A DNA stretch of 54,635 nucleotides from contig MAAU01000001.1 in NCBI GenBank assembly GCA_002162825.1, positions 1-54,635 on the forward strand, in the 5' to 3' direction. The position numbers and the translations under genes were made by a program. The notes beneath the pieces are model-generated. The model had not been told where the DNA came from and did no database searches. It saw only the letters and a program-made list of their open reading frames with translations. The stretch comes from Gammaproteobacteria bacterium 54_18_T64 (GTDB lineage: Bacteria; Pseudomonadota; Gammaproteobacteria; Pseudomonadales; Porticoccaceae). This document shows positions 39,033 through 47,457 of this stretch, in pieces. Position 1 is the first letter of the stretch. Each line of letters begins with the position of its first letter.

Positions 39033-40586
39033 CTATTTAACTTTGGGTGGTGTTGAAAAAGTATGGAAAGGTGCCGGTGATGGCAGTGTCCATTCCAGAC
39101 CCTGCGCCCCTTCCCAGGTTTTTTCTTCCGTAGAAGGCTTGCCAGAGACAATGGTACTTATCACATTGTAGAGGAACATCAGCTGCGCGGCGCCGTACAT
39201 AAAGGCACCGATGCTTGAGACCATGTTCCAGTCCGAGAACTGCAGCGCGTAGTCGGCATAGCGACGCGGCATGCCCGCCAATCCCAAAAAGTGCTGGGGA
39301 ATAAACGCGATATTGAAACCGACGAAGGCAATCCAGAACTGCATTTTACCCATGGTTTCATCGTACATTTTACCGGTCCACTTGGGCAGCCAGTAATAAA
39401 CCGCACCCGACATGGAGAAGACCGCACCGGCAACCATCACATAGTGGAAGTGACCAACCACAAAGTAACTGTCGTGGTACTGAATATCCGCCGGCGCAAC
39501 CGCCAGCATCAGGCCGGTGAAACCACCAAAGGTAAACAGGATGACCACGGCAATGGCAAACAGCATTGGCGTTTCAAAGGTTAGTGAACCCTTGAACATG
39601 GTGGTAATCCAGTTAAACACCTTCACCCCCGTCGGTACGGCAATCAGCATGGTGGCGTACATAAAGTACAACTCACCAGCGATTGGCATGCCCGTGGTAA
39701 ACATGTGGTGAGCCCAGACGATGAACGACAGGAAGGCAATAGCCGACGTTGCATAGACCATCGAGGAGTAACCAAACAGCGGCTTGCGGCTAAAGGTGGG
39801 AATGATTTCAGAAATCACACCAAAGGCCGGCAAGATGATGATGTACACCTCGGGATGACCGAAGAACCAGAAGATATGCTGGAACAGGACCGGATCACCA
39901 CCACCAGCAGCATCGAAGAAGCTGGTACCAAAGTTGATATCCATCAACATCATGGTAACCGCACCAGCCAGAACCGGCATTACAGCAACTAACAAGAAGG
40001 CTGTGATCAACCAGGTCCAGACGAAGAGTGGCAATTTCATCATCGTCATGCCAGGGGCGCGCAGGTTGAGCACCGTGGCAATGATGTTAATGGAGCCCAT
40101 AATCGATGAAGCACCAATAATGTGAACACCAAAGATGAAGAAGTTAACCGTGTCGGGCGCGTATGTGGTGGACAGTGGTGCATAGAATGTCCAGCCAAAG
40201 TTAGGCGCACCGCCCTCCATAAACAACGTGGAAGCCAGCAGGGCAAAACCGAAGGGTAGAATCCAGAAGCTGAGGTTATTCATCCTCGGCAGGGCCATAT
40301 CCGGAGCACCAATTTGCAGGGGGATCATCCAGTTCGCCAGGCCCACGAAGGAGGGCATGATCGCGCCGAAGACCATGATCAAACCGTGCATGGTGGTCAT
40401 CTGGTTAAAAAACTCGGGTTTAATCAGCTGCATGCCCGGAGCGAAGAGCTCGGCGCGAATAATCATCGCGAACGCACCGCCGAGTAAAAACATCGAGAAA
40501 CTGAACCACAGGTACATCGTACCTATGTCTTTGTGGTTCGTTGCGAACAACCAACGACCAATACCTTTTGCGGGACCGTGTGCCAT
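39033..40586 (-). CDS. ctaD: Cytochrome c oxidase subunit I (aa3 type)
   Basis: 517 residues from ATG 40586 (MAHGPAKGIGRWLFATNHKD), GGGGAGGAA upstream; the longer frame overlaps coxB. Twelve helices; heme-ligand and CuB His motifs TTMHGLIMVFGAIMP, FWFFGHPEVYIIILP, VWAHHMFTTG and VVGHFHYVMVAG. The GHPEVY with active-site Tyr marks an A-type heme-copper oxidase that reduces O2 and pumps protons. Confidence 0.98.
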   Translation of the reverse strand: MAHGPAKGIGRWLFATNHKDIGTMYLWFSFSMFLLGGAFAMIIRAELFAPGMQLIKPEFFNQMTTMHGLIMVFGAIMPSFVGLANWMIPLQIGAPDMALPRMNNLSFWILPFGFALLASTLFMEGGAPNFGWTFYAPLSTTYAPDTVNFFIFGVHIIGASSIMGSINIIATVLNLRAPGMTMMKLPLFVWTWLITAFLLVAVMPVLAGAVTMMLMDINFGTSFFDAAGGGDPVLFQHIFWFFGHPEVYIIILPAFGVISEIIPTFSRKPLFGYSSMVYATSAIAFLSFIVWAHHMFTTGMPIAGELYFMYATMLIAVPTGVKVFNWITTMFKGSLTFETPMLFAIAVVILFTFGGFTGLMLAVAPADIQYHDSYFVVGHFHYVMVAGAVFSMSGAVYYWLPKWTGKMYDETMGKMQFWIAFVGFNIAFIPQHFLGLAGMPRRYADYALQFSDWNMVSSIGAFMYGAAQLMFLYNVISTIVSGKPSTEEKTWEGAQGLEWTLPSPAPFHTFSTPPKVK

Positions 40587-40599
40587 ATTAATTCCTCCC

Positions 40600-41760
40600 C
40601 TATTGGCCTTGTTTGAATTTAAGTACGTCGATGGGCTGAACCATGTCACCGACATCGTTGCCCCAGGCATTGCGCTCATAGGTAATGATCGCTGCCAAGT
40701 CGACTTCTGATAACTGACCACCGAAGGCTTGCATTGCAGTGCCGCCTACGCCGTTAACCACAACCTCAAGGTGCTTGGCCACGGGGCCAAGTGCAATGGC
40801 ACTACCTTTCAGAGCCGGGAACGCACCAGGGATGCCTTCACCATCACCGGAGTGACAACTTGCACATGAGCGGTTGTAAGCGTCTTCACCTTTGGCCATC
40901 AACTCTTCAAAGGTGAAGGTTTGCTTGGCCATTTCGCGTATCGCTGCGGCAGCTTCTTTTTTGTCTGCTAGCCAAACCTTATATTCTTCTTCGGAAACGG
41001 CATTCACTACGATGGGCATAAATGCATGGCCCTTGCCGCATAACTCGGCACAAAAACCACGGTAGATACCGGGCTCATCGATTTTGGCCCAAGTTTCGTT
41101 GATAAAGCCGGGCACCGCATCCCGCTTAACACCCAGGTCGGGTACCCACCAGGCGTGGATAACGTCCTTAGCGGTCAGCAGGAAGCGCACCTTTTTACCC
41201 ACTGGCAATACCAGGGGCTCATTGACCTCAGACAGATAGAACTCTGTTTTAGGTTCCAGGTTATAAATAGCGGATTCAGAAGTGGTCAGCTCACTCATGA
41301 ACTCGACGCCTTCGCCGAGATACTCGTACTGCCACTTCCACTGATAGCCGGTGACCTTGATATCAATATCGGCTTCGCTGGTATCGTAGAGATCAATTAA
41401 CACCTTGGTTGAAGGGAAGGCTACCCAGATCAGAATCAGCACCGGAACGATGGTCCACAACAATTCAACCGTTGTGCTCTCATGGAAGTTTGACGCCTTG
41501 GCACCCCTCGATTTGCGATGGGCAAACATGCTGTAAAACATCACACCGTAAACCACTACCGAGATCCACACGCAGATCCAGACCACGGTCATATGTAAGT
41601 CATAGATATCGTGACTGACACCGGTGACACCCTCTGTCATATTCAGCAAACTCCAGCCACTTGCATGTGCATCTTGTGCCTGGGCGAGCTGCCCGACAAA
41701 AGACAACAGCAAGAGCGGGCTTAGCGCATACACGACAAGCTGCTTTACTCTAGATACCAT
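40600..41760 (-). CDS. ctaC: Cytochrome c oxidase subunit II fused to a C-terminal cytochrome c domain
   Basis: 386 residues from ATG 41760 (GGAG upstream); the open frame runs 71 codons further but this start gives a proper signal peptide (1-28). Two helices (about 56-80 and 98-116), then the CuA cupredoxin with H202, C237, C241, H245 and M248 (CAELCGKGHAFM). Residues from 285 form a class I cytochrome c with CASCH at 299-303 and a likely axial Met (M343). This makes a caa3-like entry point for electrons. First gene of the oxidase operon. Confidence 0.96.
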   Translation of the reverse strand: MVSRVKQLVVYALSPLLLLSFVGQLAQAQDAHASGWSLLNMTEGVTGVSHDIYDLHMTVVWICVWISVVVYGVMFYSMFAHRKSRGAKASNFHESTTVELLWTIVPVLILIWVAFPSTKVLIDLYDTSEADIDIKVTGYQWKWQYEYLGEGVEFMSELTTSESAIYNLEPKTEFYLSEVNEPLVLPVGKKVRFLLTAKDVIHAWWVPDLGVKRDAVPGFINETWAKIDEPGIYRGFCAELCGKGHAFMPIVVNAVSEEEYKVWLADKKEAAAAIREMAKQTFTFEELMAKGEDAYNRSCASCHSGDGEGIPGAFPALKGSAIALGPVAKHLEVVVNGVGGTAMQAFGGQLSEVDLAAIITYERNAWGNDVGDMVQPIDVLKFKQGQ

Positions 41761-41896
41761 TACCAATTTTCTCCGATTTGCTATATTGATCTTGTTCAGA
41801 AATACAAGAAAACTATCATTGCGGACCGATCGGCCCGCACTGATATCTGAACCCCTCACCATGTCCCGCATTTGATTCTTTATTGCGGGAACACCT

Positions 41897-41911
41897 GCGA
41901 CATTTTGTCGC
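41897..41911 (-). promoter_or_regulatory. Candidate RoxR/PrrA/RegA-type redox regulator site upstream of the oxidase operon
   Basis: GCGACATTTTGTCGC fits the GCGNC-Nx-GNCGC half-site pattern described for PrrA/RegA/RoxR response regulators, which control terminal oxidases. Centre about 144 bases upstream of the subunit II start. Prediction by pattern only; no such regulator gene is in the window. Confidence 0.45.
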
Positions 41912-41942
41912 TTTTCACAGTGCCGTTTACCACCTATTCTGC

Positions 41943-41955
41943 GACTGTCACAGTC
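41943..41955. promoter_or_regulatory. Palindrome GACTGTcACAGTC in the oxidase upstream region
   Basis: Perfect 6-base arms around a single C, 32 bases from the GCGAC dyad. Regulator not recognised. Confidence 0.3.
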
Positions 41956-42080
41956 TAAAATAGTTGACAGCACAGCACGGGTAAACCCAATGCGGCGCGC
42001 ATTGTATCAGAAGCTCCGCCAAAACGTCACCGCCGATAGAGCCATTCATGCGCTATGTTCTGACCTGGTGTGTCAAGCAC

Positions 42081-42094
42081 TTGATATAAGTCAA
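42081..42094. promoter_or_regulatory. FNR/Anr-like box
   Basis: TTGATATAAGTCAA matches TTGAT-N4-ATCAA at 9 of 10 specified positions. It lies about 100 bases upstream of the 42194 gene and about 330 bases upstream of the oxidase start, so it could serve either side. Anr-type oxygen sensing would suit an oxidase region. Confidence 0.45.
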
Positions 42095-42104
42095 CTAGCC
42101 GGGG

Positions 42105-42134
42105 TTGAGCGACTTGCACACAGCCTTTTATACT
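42105..42134 (+). promoter_or_regulatory. Sigma-70-like promoter before the 42194 gene
   Basis: TTGAGC (42105-42110), 18-base spacer, TATACT (42129-42134). The FNR-like box is centred about 53 bases upstream of the expected start site. The distance from -10 to ATG is 59 bases. Confidence 0.45.
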
Positions 42135-42193
42135 CACAAGCCTACAGCATAGATCCAATTTGCTTTTTTGTTATTATTGACTAGATTTCAAGC

Positions 42194-42859
42194 ATGAACA
42201 CCATCAACCTTCGCCAAAATATTGAACAAGCCAAACGCCTGGAGGAGGAGAACGGCCTGCTCGCCGCACAATTAGCCCGCAAAGCCCCATCGCTACACCG
42301 CGCCATTAAAATGCCCCTCGACAATGCCGAGGCGGCACTGCTTGACTTCGTGGTGTGCTATACCGAGCATGTGCCACAGTTTGTCGATGTACTGGGCATG
42401 ATTGGCAGCAACGCCAACTGCCGTGAACACACGAATGCGGTAGCCAACGCCTGTATCGAGGTCTTTGACAAGCCCGCCACCAAGCAACATGAGCACAAGG
42501 GCTTAGTGACCCTGATGGCCCAGGCCTATATTGCCCATCGGGTTATTGAGGAGGTCAACGAGCACTTCGTGGCGCAGTACGATGAGCCCTTAATACCCAT
42601 GGATATGACCCGCTCCAACCTGATCATTCACCAGCTGATCGGCGAACCCCAGGCCAACCATCTGGATCTTATTGCCGAGGAAGCGGCAGAGCAATTAGAA
42701 CGCGACTATTTGCGCCTCGACAGCGGCGCGCTCGACCACAGCGCCAGTCGTGAAATTGCCTGGGGGGTCGAAGTCAATCACTGGCCCTGTCTCACCGACA
42801 CCCTGGCCGTCAACCTACTGCTGGAGCAGGGCAGCCCCACACCGCTCAATATTCACTAA
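42194..42859 (+). CDS. Protein of unknown function, divergent from the oxidase operon
   Basis: 221 residues, cytosolic-looking, mainly helical by composition. It has no signal peptide or membrane span and no recognised motif; the segment VTLMAQAYIAHRVIEEVNEHF is helix-like and the C-terminus is VEVNHWPCLTDTLAVNLLLEQ. Base use is like its neighbours. It shares the control region with the cox genes, so oxygen-dependent expression is possible. I do not recognise the family. Confidence 0.75.
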   Translation: MNTINLRQNIEQAKRLEEENGLLAAQLARKAPSLHRAIKMPLDNAEAALLDFVVCYTEHVPQFVDVLGMIGSNANCREHTNAVANACIEVFDKPATKQHEHKGLVTLMAQAYIAHRVIEEVNEHFVAQYDEPLIPMDMTRSNLIIHQLIGEPQANHLDLIAEEAAEQLERDYLRLDSGALDHSASREIAWGVEVNHWPCLTDTLAVNLLLEQGSPTPLNIH

Positions 42860-42874
42860 GCCCAGCCTGTATCT

Positions 42875-43105
42875 TTATTTTTTAGCGCTGGCATCGACAA
42901 ATTTGATCGCCTGCCTGTCTAAATCGCGATTGGCGCGGGTTTCAAGCTCTGGCGAAGGCTGCGTGAACAACATCTCCTCGGCAAAGTCACAGCTGACACA
43001 TTCGCGATAATCGCGCTCGTCCTGGCGATAGACCACCAGCTTATCCATCTCGCCACAACGAGGGCAAACAGCCCCGGCAATAAAGCGCTTAATTACTTCA
43101 GCCAT
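42875..43105 (-). CDS. yheV: YheV family zinc-ribbon protein
   Basis: 76 residues. Two Cys pairs, CPRC (14-17) and CVSC, form a zinc ribbon as in YheV/DUF2387; MAEVIKRFIAGAVCP and RDYRECVSCDF are typical. Function unknown. Convergent with the 42194 gene. Confidence 0.88.
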   Translation of the reverse strand: MAEVIKRFIAGAVCPRCGEMDKLVVYRQDERDYRECVSCDFAEEMLFTQPSPELETRANRDLDRQAIKFVDASAKK

Positions 43106-43178
43106 AGCGCACTCCCATTCAAAGCCAGTAATAAAGCCCGCTATAATAACAGTTCAAACCACTTCCAGGACCTCAGCC

Positions 43179-43736
43179 ATGTCACGTGACACCACATCCG
43201 CCATCCGCAGCTTTAACGGCCACACTCCAAAACTTGGCGAGCGCTGCCTTGTCGACACGGCGGCAACGGTGATCGGCGATGTCGAGCTCGGCGACGATAG
43301 CTCGGTCTGGCCCGGGGCGGTAATTCGCGGCGACATGCACTCGATTCGCATCGGCCAGCGCAGCAGTATTCAAGACGGCACCGTGGTGCACATCACTCAC
43401 GCCAGCGACTACAACCCCGGCGGCTGGCCCACCACCATCGGCGACGATGTCACTGTCGGCCACAATGTCACCCTCCACGGCTGCACCCTGGGCAATTGCA
43501 TTTTAGTGGGTATTGGCTCCACCGTGATGGACGGTGTAGTAGTGGAAGATAACGTGATTATCGGCGCGGGCACTCTAGTGCCGCCGGGTAAAACCCTAAA
43601 AAGCGGTCACCTCTATTTTGGCAGCCCCTGTAAACAAGCCCGGGCCCTGAGTCAGAGCGAAATTGACTACTTCCCCTATACCGCCGGCAACTATGTAAAG
43701 CTAAAAGATCAATACCTGGCCGAGAACGACGAGTAG
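43179..43736 (+). CDS. Gamma-carbonic-anhydrase-like hexapeptide-repeat protein
   Basis: 185 residues, left-handed beta-helix made of hexapeptide repeats (VIGDVELGDDSSVWPGAVIRGD and onward). The three zinc His positions of the gamma-CA family are visible: VHITHA, GHNVTLHG. YrdA/PaaY-like; whether it hydrates CO2 is not certain for the subfamily. It is followed by a hairpin. Confidence 0.9.
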   Translation: MSRDTTSAIRSFNGHTPKLGERCLVDTAATVIGDVELGDDSSVWPGAVIRGDMHSIRIGQRSSIQDGTVVHITHASDYNPGGWPTTIGDDVTVGHNVTLHGCTLGNCILVGIGSTVMDGVVVEDNVIIGAGTLVPPGKTLKSGHLYFGSPCKQARALSQSEIDYFPYTAGNYVKLKDQYLAENDE

Positions 43737-43762
43737 AGCAGGGGTCCATACTTCGCCTGAAA

Positions 43763-43796
43763 GCCATTACCTGCCCTCAATAGCGCAGGTAATGGC
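43763..43796. terminator. Hairpin between the convergent carbonic-anhydrase-like and fabY genes
   Basis: Perfect 12-base stem GCCATTACCTGC/GCAGGTAATGGC with a 10-base loop; no strong T run, so termination is likely but not certain. Confidence 0.6.
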
Positions 43797-43804
43797 CTAA
43801 ATAA

Positions 43805-45685
43805 CTAGAGCATATCGTCGTAGGGGTTTTCACCCGTCAGGGGCACGGGCTTACCGTAGCCCGGCAGGCTGATGGCACGATCGGAAATCTCCACCTCATC
43901 ATCGCCAATCACGCCCTCACCAAAGCGGTAGATTGGTGCCAACTCGCCACGGTCGGCGCGCTCCTCGTAATCGGCCGCCTGCTCTCGCGTCGCCTCGCGG
44001 CGCTGGCAGTAGTCACTCCAATCACCACTGTGGCGCTTGGCGAGCATCTGCTCGGCAACGCGACCAGAAAACAGTACCCCGGTGGCATTATTGCCACCAA
44101 AGCCCTTGGCATTGATAAAGGCGACATCCTTCTCCGCGGCAAAGTCATTCAACGGGAAGTGCAAGCGCTGCTGATAGACATCATCGGCAACCGCATCCAT
44201 GGTTTTAATGCCGGGAATCAGGCCGTGGCGCATGGCACCAATGGCCGCCATGATTTGATCGCCACTGGCCGGCGCCAGCGAGTGGCCGACATAGGCCTTG
44301 ACCGCACATACCGGCCAGTCGCTAATGCCAAAGGCCTCGGCAATGCGCTCAAAGATAACCGACTCGGTGACCCGGTTCTGCGGTGTGCTCGAACCGTGGG
44401 CCATCACAAAGCTGCGCTCTCGCACCGCCTCCTCACCCAATATATTGCGCGCGGTGGCAACCGCCTTGCCAAAACTAATGTAGTTGCCCGGCCCGGGGCC
44501 GGAGATGGATTTTTTAACACCGTCGGCGTCGACATGGACATCCGGCACGGCGCCAAAGATATCGGCCCCCAGCTCGATCGCCAGGGCATCGTCCATCAGT
44601 ACAATGTATTGCGCCGACTCGCCCATCACAAAACCGGCGTTCTCGCCAAAGGGGCGACTGTAGCGGCGGGGGTCGCCATCGCCCAGGGCAGTCATTTCCG
44701 CTTCGGTCGCCAGAGCCGTCATGTTGGTATAACCCTCCATAATCTCCGGCAGAATGGGCGCCTCGGCACAACCCACTACCGCCACACGGCGCGCGCCGCT
44801 GCGAATATCGCTCACCGCCGCACGCAGGTTGTATAAAAAGCTGGCACAGGCACCGGCCACCGACTCGGTGTGGCCGAGGTTGCCCAGTACATAGGCATTG
44901 ACGAAGTCGGCGGGCATACTGGTCAAGCCCATCGGCACCTGCTTCGACGTTGGTCGGCCGCCCAACTGGCGCGAGGTCATTAAACCACCGAGACCCTCAT
45001 CGGCCAGCTGCCCCATGGCGCTGGAGGCATAGACACCGGTCTCATCGGGCTGCACTGCATCGCAAATGGTTTGCCAGTCAATGCCAACGGAGCGCACCGC
45101 ATCGGTGGCGCCAAACAGTGCCAGCTGTAAACCCCGGGGCTGAAAGCGCGATTTATAGAGTTCACCGGGCTCAAAACCACTGGGGAGCTGGCCCGCGGCC
45201 TTGACCGCCATATTGCGCGTGGTCGGCAGGCGCCACTCTTGCTTCCCGCTAATACTGACCTCCACCGCGCCATCGTCGGCATGGCTGACCTGCCAGTTTT
45301 CTGGTATCACCTCGGGCAGGCTTTTCTTGGTGGTGCGAAAGGTCATCGTTTCTTCGCCGCCATCCGTGACCACGGTCTTTTGACAAAAGGCCGCATCGGG
45401 ATCGTAGTGATTGGCTTCGATACGCCGAATCAAGGTCTTGTCGCGAACCTCCTCTGTGTAGCGCGCCGAAACTTCACCGAGGCTGAGGCTCTTACCAGCA
45501 TCATCTTCATAGGCAGAGCCATTCCAGCTCACCAGTTTCATCATGCAAGCCAGGCCGGCGATGGTTTTGTCCTGCTCTTCCTGAGCCAAATTTTCCAGCA
45601 CCATGCGCCGATAGGCCTGATCAAATGAGCTTCTTCCGGCGGGGTTTACCCCCCCATATCCGACAATAACGGGCAATATTGACAT
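43805..45685 (-). CDS. fabY: Beta-ketoacyl-ACP synthase FabY
   Basis: 626 residues, close in length and opening (VIVGYGGVNPAGRSSFDQAYRRMV) to Pseudomonas FabY (about 634), which condenses acetyl-CoA with malonyl-ACP to start fatty acid synthesis in place of FabH. Thiolase fold with nucleophile C280 (GACASFL), and His residues in MAHGSSTPQNRVTE and VGHSLAPASGDQ. Separate, divergent from an AraC-type regulator. Unusually long for a KAS because of an N-terminal extension of about 150 residues. Confidence 0.93.
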   Translation of the reverse strand: MSILPVIVGYGGVNPAGRSSFDQAYRRMVLENLAQEEQDKTIAGLACMMKLVSWNGSAYEDDAGKSLSLGEVSARYTEEVRDKTLIRRIEANHYDPDAAFCQKTVVTDGGEETMTFRTTKKSLPEVIPENWQVSHADDGAVEVSISGKQEWRLPTTRNMAVKAAGQLPSGFEPGELYKSRFQPRGLQLALFGATDAVRSVGIDWQTICDAVQPDETGVYASSAMGQLADEGLGGLMTSRQLGGRPTSKQVPMGLTSMPADFVNAYVLGNLGHTESVAGACASFLYNLRAAVSDIRSGARRVAVVGCAEAPILPEIMEGYTNMTALATEAEMTALGDGDPRRYSRPFGENAGFVMGESAQYIVLMDDALAIELGADIFGAVPDVHVDADGVKKSISGPGPGNYISFGKAVATARNILGEEAVRERSFVMAHGSSTPQNRVTESVIFERIAEAFGISDWPVCAVKAYVGHSLAPASGDQIMAAIGAMRHGLIPGIKTMDAVADDVYQQRLHFPLNDFAAEKDVAFINAKGFGGNNATGVLFSGRVAEQMLAKRHSGDWSDYCQRREATREQAADYEERADRGELAPIYRFGEGVIGDDEVEISDRAISLPGYGKPVPLTGENPYDDML

Positions 45686-45754
45686 CGTTTATCGCTACCT
45701 TAATTTATTGATTGAACATAACTTGGCGAGTGTAAGCTGTACGCAAGCCACCAT

Positions 45755-45775
45755 TAATGGCTATAGTGGCCATTA
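45755..45775. promoter_or_regulatory. Inverted repeat in the fabY/araC divergent region
   Basis: TAATGGC, 7 bases, GCCATTA. The right end is 40 bases before the AraC-type gene start and the left end 69 bases before fabY. Partial copies (GCTATGGC and CATTAATGG) surround it. A plausible operator for the adjacent regulator. Confidence 0.4.
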
Positions 45776-45815
45776 GCTATGGCATTTCAGCCAAAATATA
45801 GAAGTGGAGCCTCTT

Positions 45816-46817
45816 ATGGCCGGACCCTACCGTGTCGCCGTGCTACTCAGCGAAAATATACTGGCCAGTAGCGCCACCCTGCCGATAGAAATCCTCAACA
45901 CGGCCTCGGGTTCCGCCCTGGCCAATCGCCGCGATGCCCGAGCTATTGAGATTCAATCGGTGTCCCTCTCCGGTGCAGCCGTCACCACTTCATCGGGCTT
46001 CAAGCTCAGCCCCACGGCATCGATCGACGATATTGGCCGCTGTGACTTAATTCATATCCCCGGTTTCTGGCGCAATCCACGACCCATCATTCGCCGCCAC
46101 AGTGAATTCTTACCCTGGTTAATTGAGCACCACGAGCGCGGTGCTATTATTAGCGCCGTCGGCACCGGCTGCTGCTATCTGGCCGAGGCGGGACTGCTCG
46201 ATGGCAAGCCCGCAACCACCCACTGGCATTATTTTGACCAATTTCAGCGCGACTACCCCAAGGTTGAGCTGACCCGACAATACTTTATTACCCGGGCCGA
46301 CAATCTCTACTGTGCCGCCAGTATTAACGCTCTTGCCGAACTGATGGTGAATATTGTCTTCCGCTGGTATGGGCGCGCCGTCGCCAATATTGTGCAGCGT
46401 AATTTCTTCCACGAAATACGCAATTCCTTTGAGCCCTCCAACTACTACAGCGCGGAGGCCACCCAGCACGCGGACGAACAAATTGTGCAGGCACAGATCT
46501 GGATGCAGGACAATTTCCACAAAAGCATTCACATCGCCGCCCTGGCCGAGCAATTTGAAATGAGCCTACGCACCTTTAATAGGCGCTTTAAAAACGCCCT
46601 CGGCCACAGCCCCCTCAACTACCTGCAAGAATTGCGGCTCAATGCCGTCAAGGATTTACTGCAACACAGCAACCTCTCGCTGGCCGAAATCGCCAATCGC
46701 TGTGGCTATCAGGATGTTTCCTTTCTAACGCAACTTTTCAAACGCCACTTCAATGTCCCCCCCGGGCGCTACCGCGACACAGTTAGAGCTAAGTTATTCA
46801 GGACTACAAACGATTAG
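45816..46817 (+). CDS. GlxA-type AraC family transcriptional regulator
   Basis: 333 residues from ATG 45816, chosen because GGAG lies six bases upstream (the frame is open to a GTG at 45804). N-terminal DJ-1/PfpI (GATase-1-like) sensor domain (about 1-190: YRVAVLLSENILASSATLPIEIL, GTGCCYLAEAGLLDGKPATTHW). C-terminal AraC double helix-turn-helix (about 220-325: AALAEQFEMSLRTFNRRFKNALGHSP, IANRCGYQDVSFLTQLFKRHF). Divergent from fabY and followed by a VOC gene that it may control. Ligand unknown. Confidence 0.92.
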   Translation: MAGPYRVAVLLSENILASSATLPIEILNTASGSALANRRDARAIEIQSVSLSGAAVTTSSGFKLSPTASIDDIGRCDLIHIPGFWRNPRPIIRRHSEFLPWLIEHHERGAIISAVGTGCCYLAEAGLLDGKPATTHWHYFDQFQRDYPKVELTRQYFITRADNLYCAASINALAELMVNIVFRWYGRAVANIVQRNFFHEIRNSFEPSNYYSAEATQHADEQIVQAQIWMQDNFHKSIHIAALAEQFEMSLRTFNRRFKNALGHSPLNYLQELRLNAVKDLLQHSNLSLAEIANRCGYQDVSFLTQLFKRHFNVPPGRYRDTVRAKLFRTTND

Positions 46818-46874
46818 AGGAGGGGTATATGCTCGGCTCGGTCTCAAACTAATTAATAAGAAGGAGAGATAACA

Positions 46875-47375
46875 ATGGCCATCAGTGAAATTCACCACGT
46901 TGCACTCACGGTAACAAATCTCGATAGATCCATCGCTTTTTACACCAAGGTACTCGGTTTCCACCTCACCCTGGATATGCCCCTGGAGGGCACCATTACC
47001 GAAAAACTACTGAAGCTTAAACCCGGTACCGTCGGCCGCTCGGTGATTCTGCAGCAGGGCGAGAGCATGGTTGGCGAGATTGAGTTAATTGAATTTGATC
47101 CACCGGCGGCAAAACAAAATGGCCCGAGCAGGCCCGGCGACCCCGGTGTCTTCCTGCTCTCTTTCGAGGTCACCGGCGAAAGCCTACAAACCACCTATGA
47201 ACGTCTGCAGAGCGAGGGTATAGAGTGCTACGCCGAACCACTGGATTTACCCCTCAAAGGTTATGGCACGGTAAAGGCGATTATATTTGAGGACCCGGAC
47301 GGGATAATGATAGAGCTAATGCAGCTGCCCAGTGCCGAAGAGGTTCAAGATTATAGAAGGCAACACGGTAAGTAA
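46875..47375 (+). CDS. VOC (glyoxalase-fold) dioxygenase-like protein
   Basis: 166 residues, ATG behind AAGGAGAG. Opens [27 protein letters not shown] with the first metal His, and ends [14 protein letters not shown] with a Glu ligand. Similar to lactoylglutathione lyase-like and catechol-cleaving proteins. Just after the AraC-type regulator, in the same direction, so perhaps its target. A hairpin closes the unit. Confidence 0.88.
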   Translation: MAISEIHHVALTVTNLDRSIAFYTKVLGFHLTLDMPLEGTITEKLLKLKPGTVGRSVILQQGESMVGEIELIEFDPPAAKQNGPSRPGDPGVFLLSFEVTGESLQTTYERLQSEGIECYAEPLDLPLKGYGTVKAIIFEDPDGIMIELMQLPSAEEVQDYRRQHGK

Positions 47376-47413
47376 GCACTCACCTCAGAAAACCCCGTGA
47401 GCGCGAGAAACAA

Positions 47414-47448
47414 GCGCTGCCCCCAGTCAAGCTCTGGGGCAGCCTTTT
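47414..47448 (+). terminator. Terminator after the VOC gene
   Basis: Stem GCTGCCCC(C)AG / CTGGGGCAGC with one bulged C, then CCTTTT. Ends the araC-VOC unit just before the convergent 47458 gene. Confidence 0.8.
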
Positions 47449-47457
47449 CCTGGCACC

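Larger units (their letters stand above)
41761..42193. other. 433-base divergent control region between oxidase subunit II and the 42194 gene
   Basis: No gene found. It holds at least three dyads: GCGAC-N5-GTCGC (41897-41911), GACTGT-c-ACAGTC (41943-41955) and CAATGCG-N3-CGCATTG (41988-42004). It also holds an FNR-like box (42081-42094) and a promoter-like pair facing right (42105-42134). The density of symmetric sites is unusual for this window. Confidence 0.7.

Noticed and set aside
41761-41973. 71-codon N-terminal extension of oxidase subunit II
   Set aside because: It covers regulatory palindromes and would bury the signal peptide; ATG 41760 has a ribosome site.
41988-42004. CAATGCG-N3-CGCATTG dyad as a terminator
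   Set aside because: No T run on either side and it lies between divergent genes; kept only as an unexplained dyad in the control region.
44030-44836. 268-codon plus-strand frame opposite fabY
   Set aside because: Shadow of fabY, whose active-site motifs are on the other strand; composition is His/Arg/Gly-rich as expected from GC-rich antisense.
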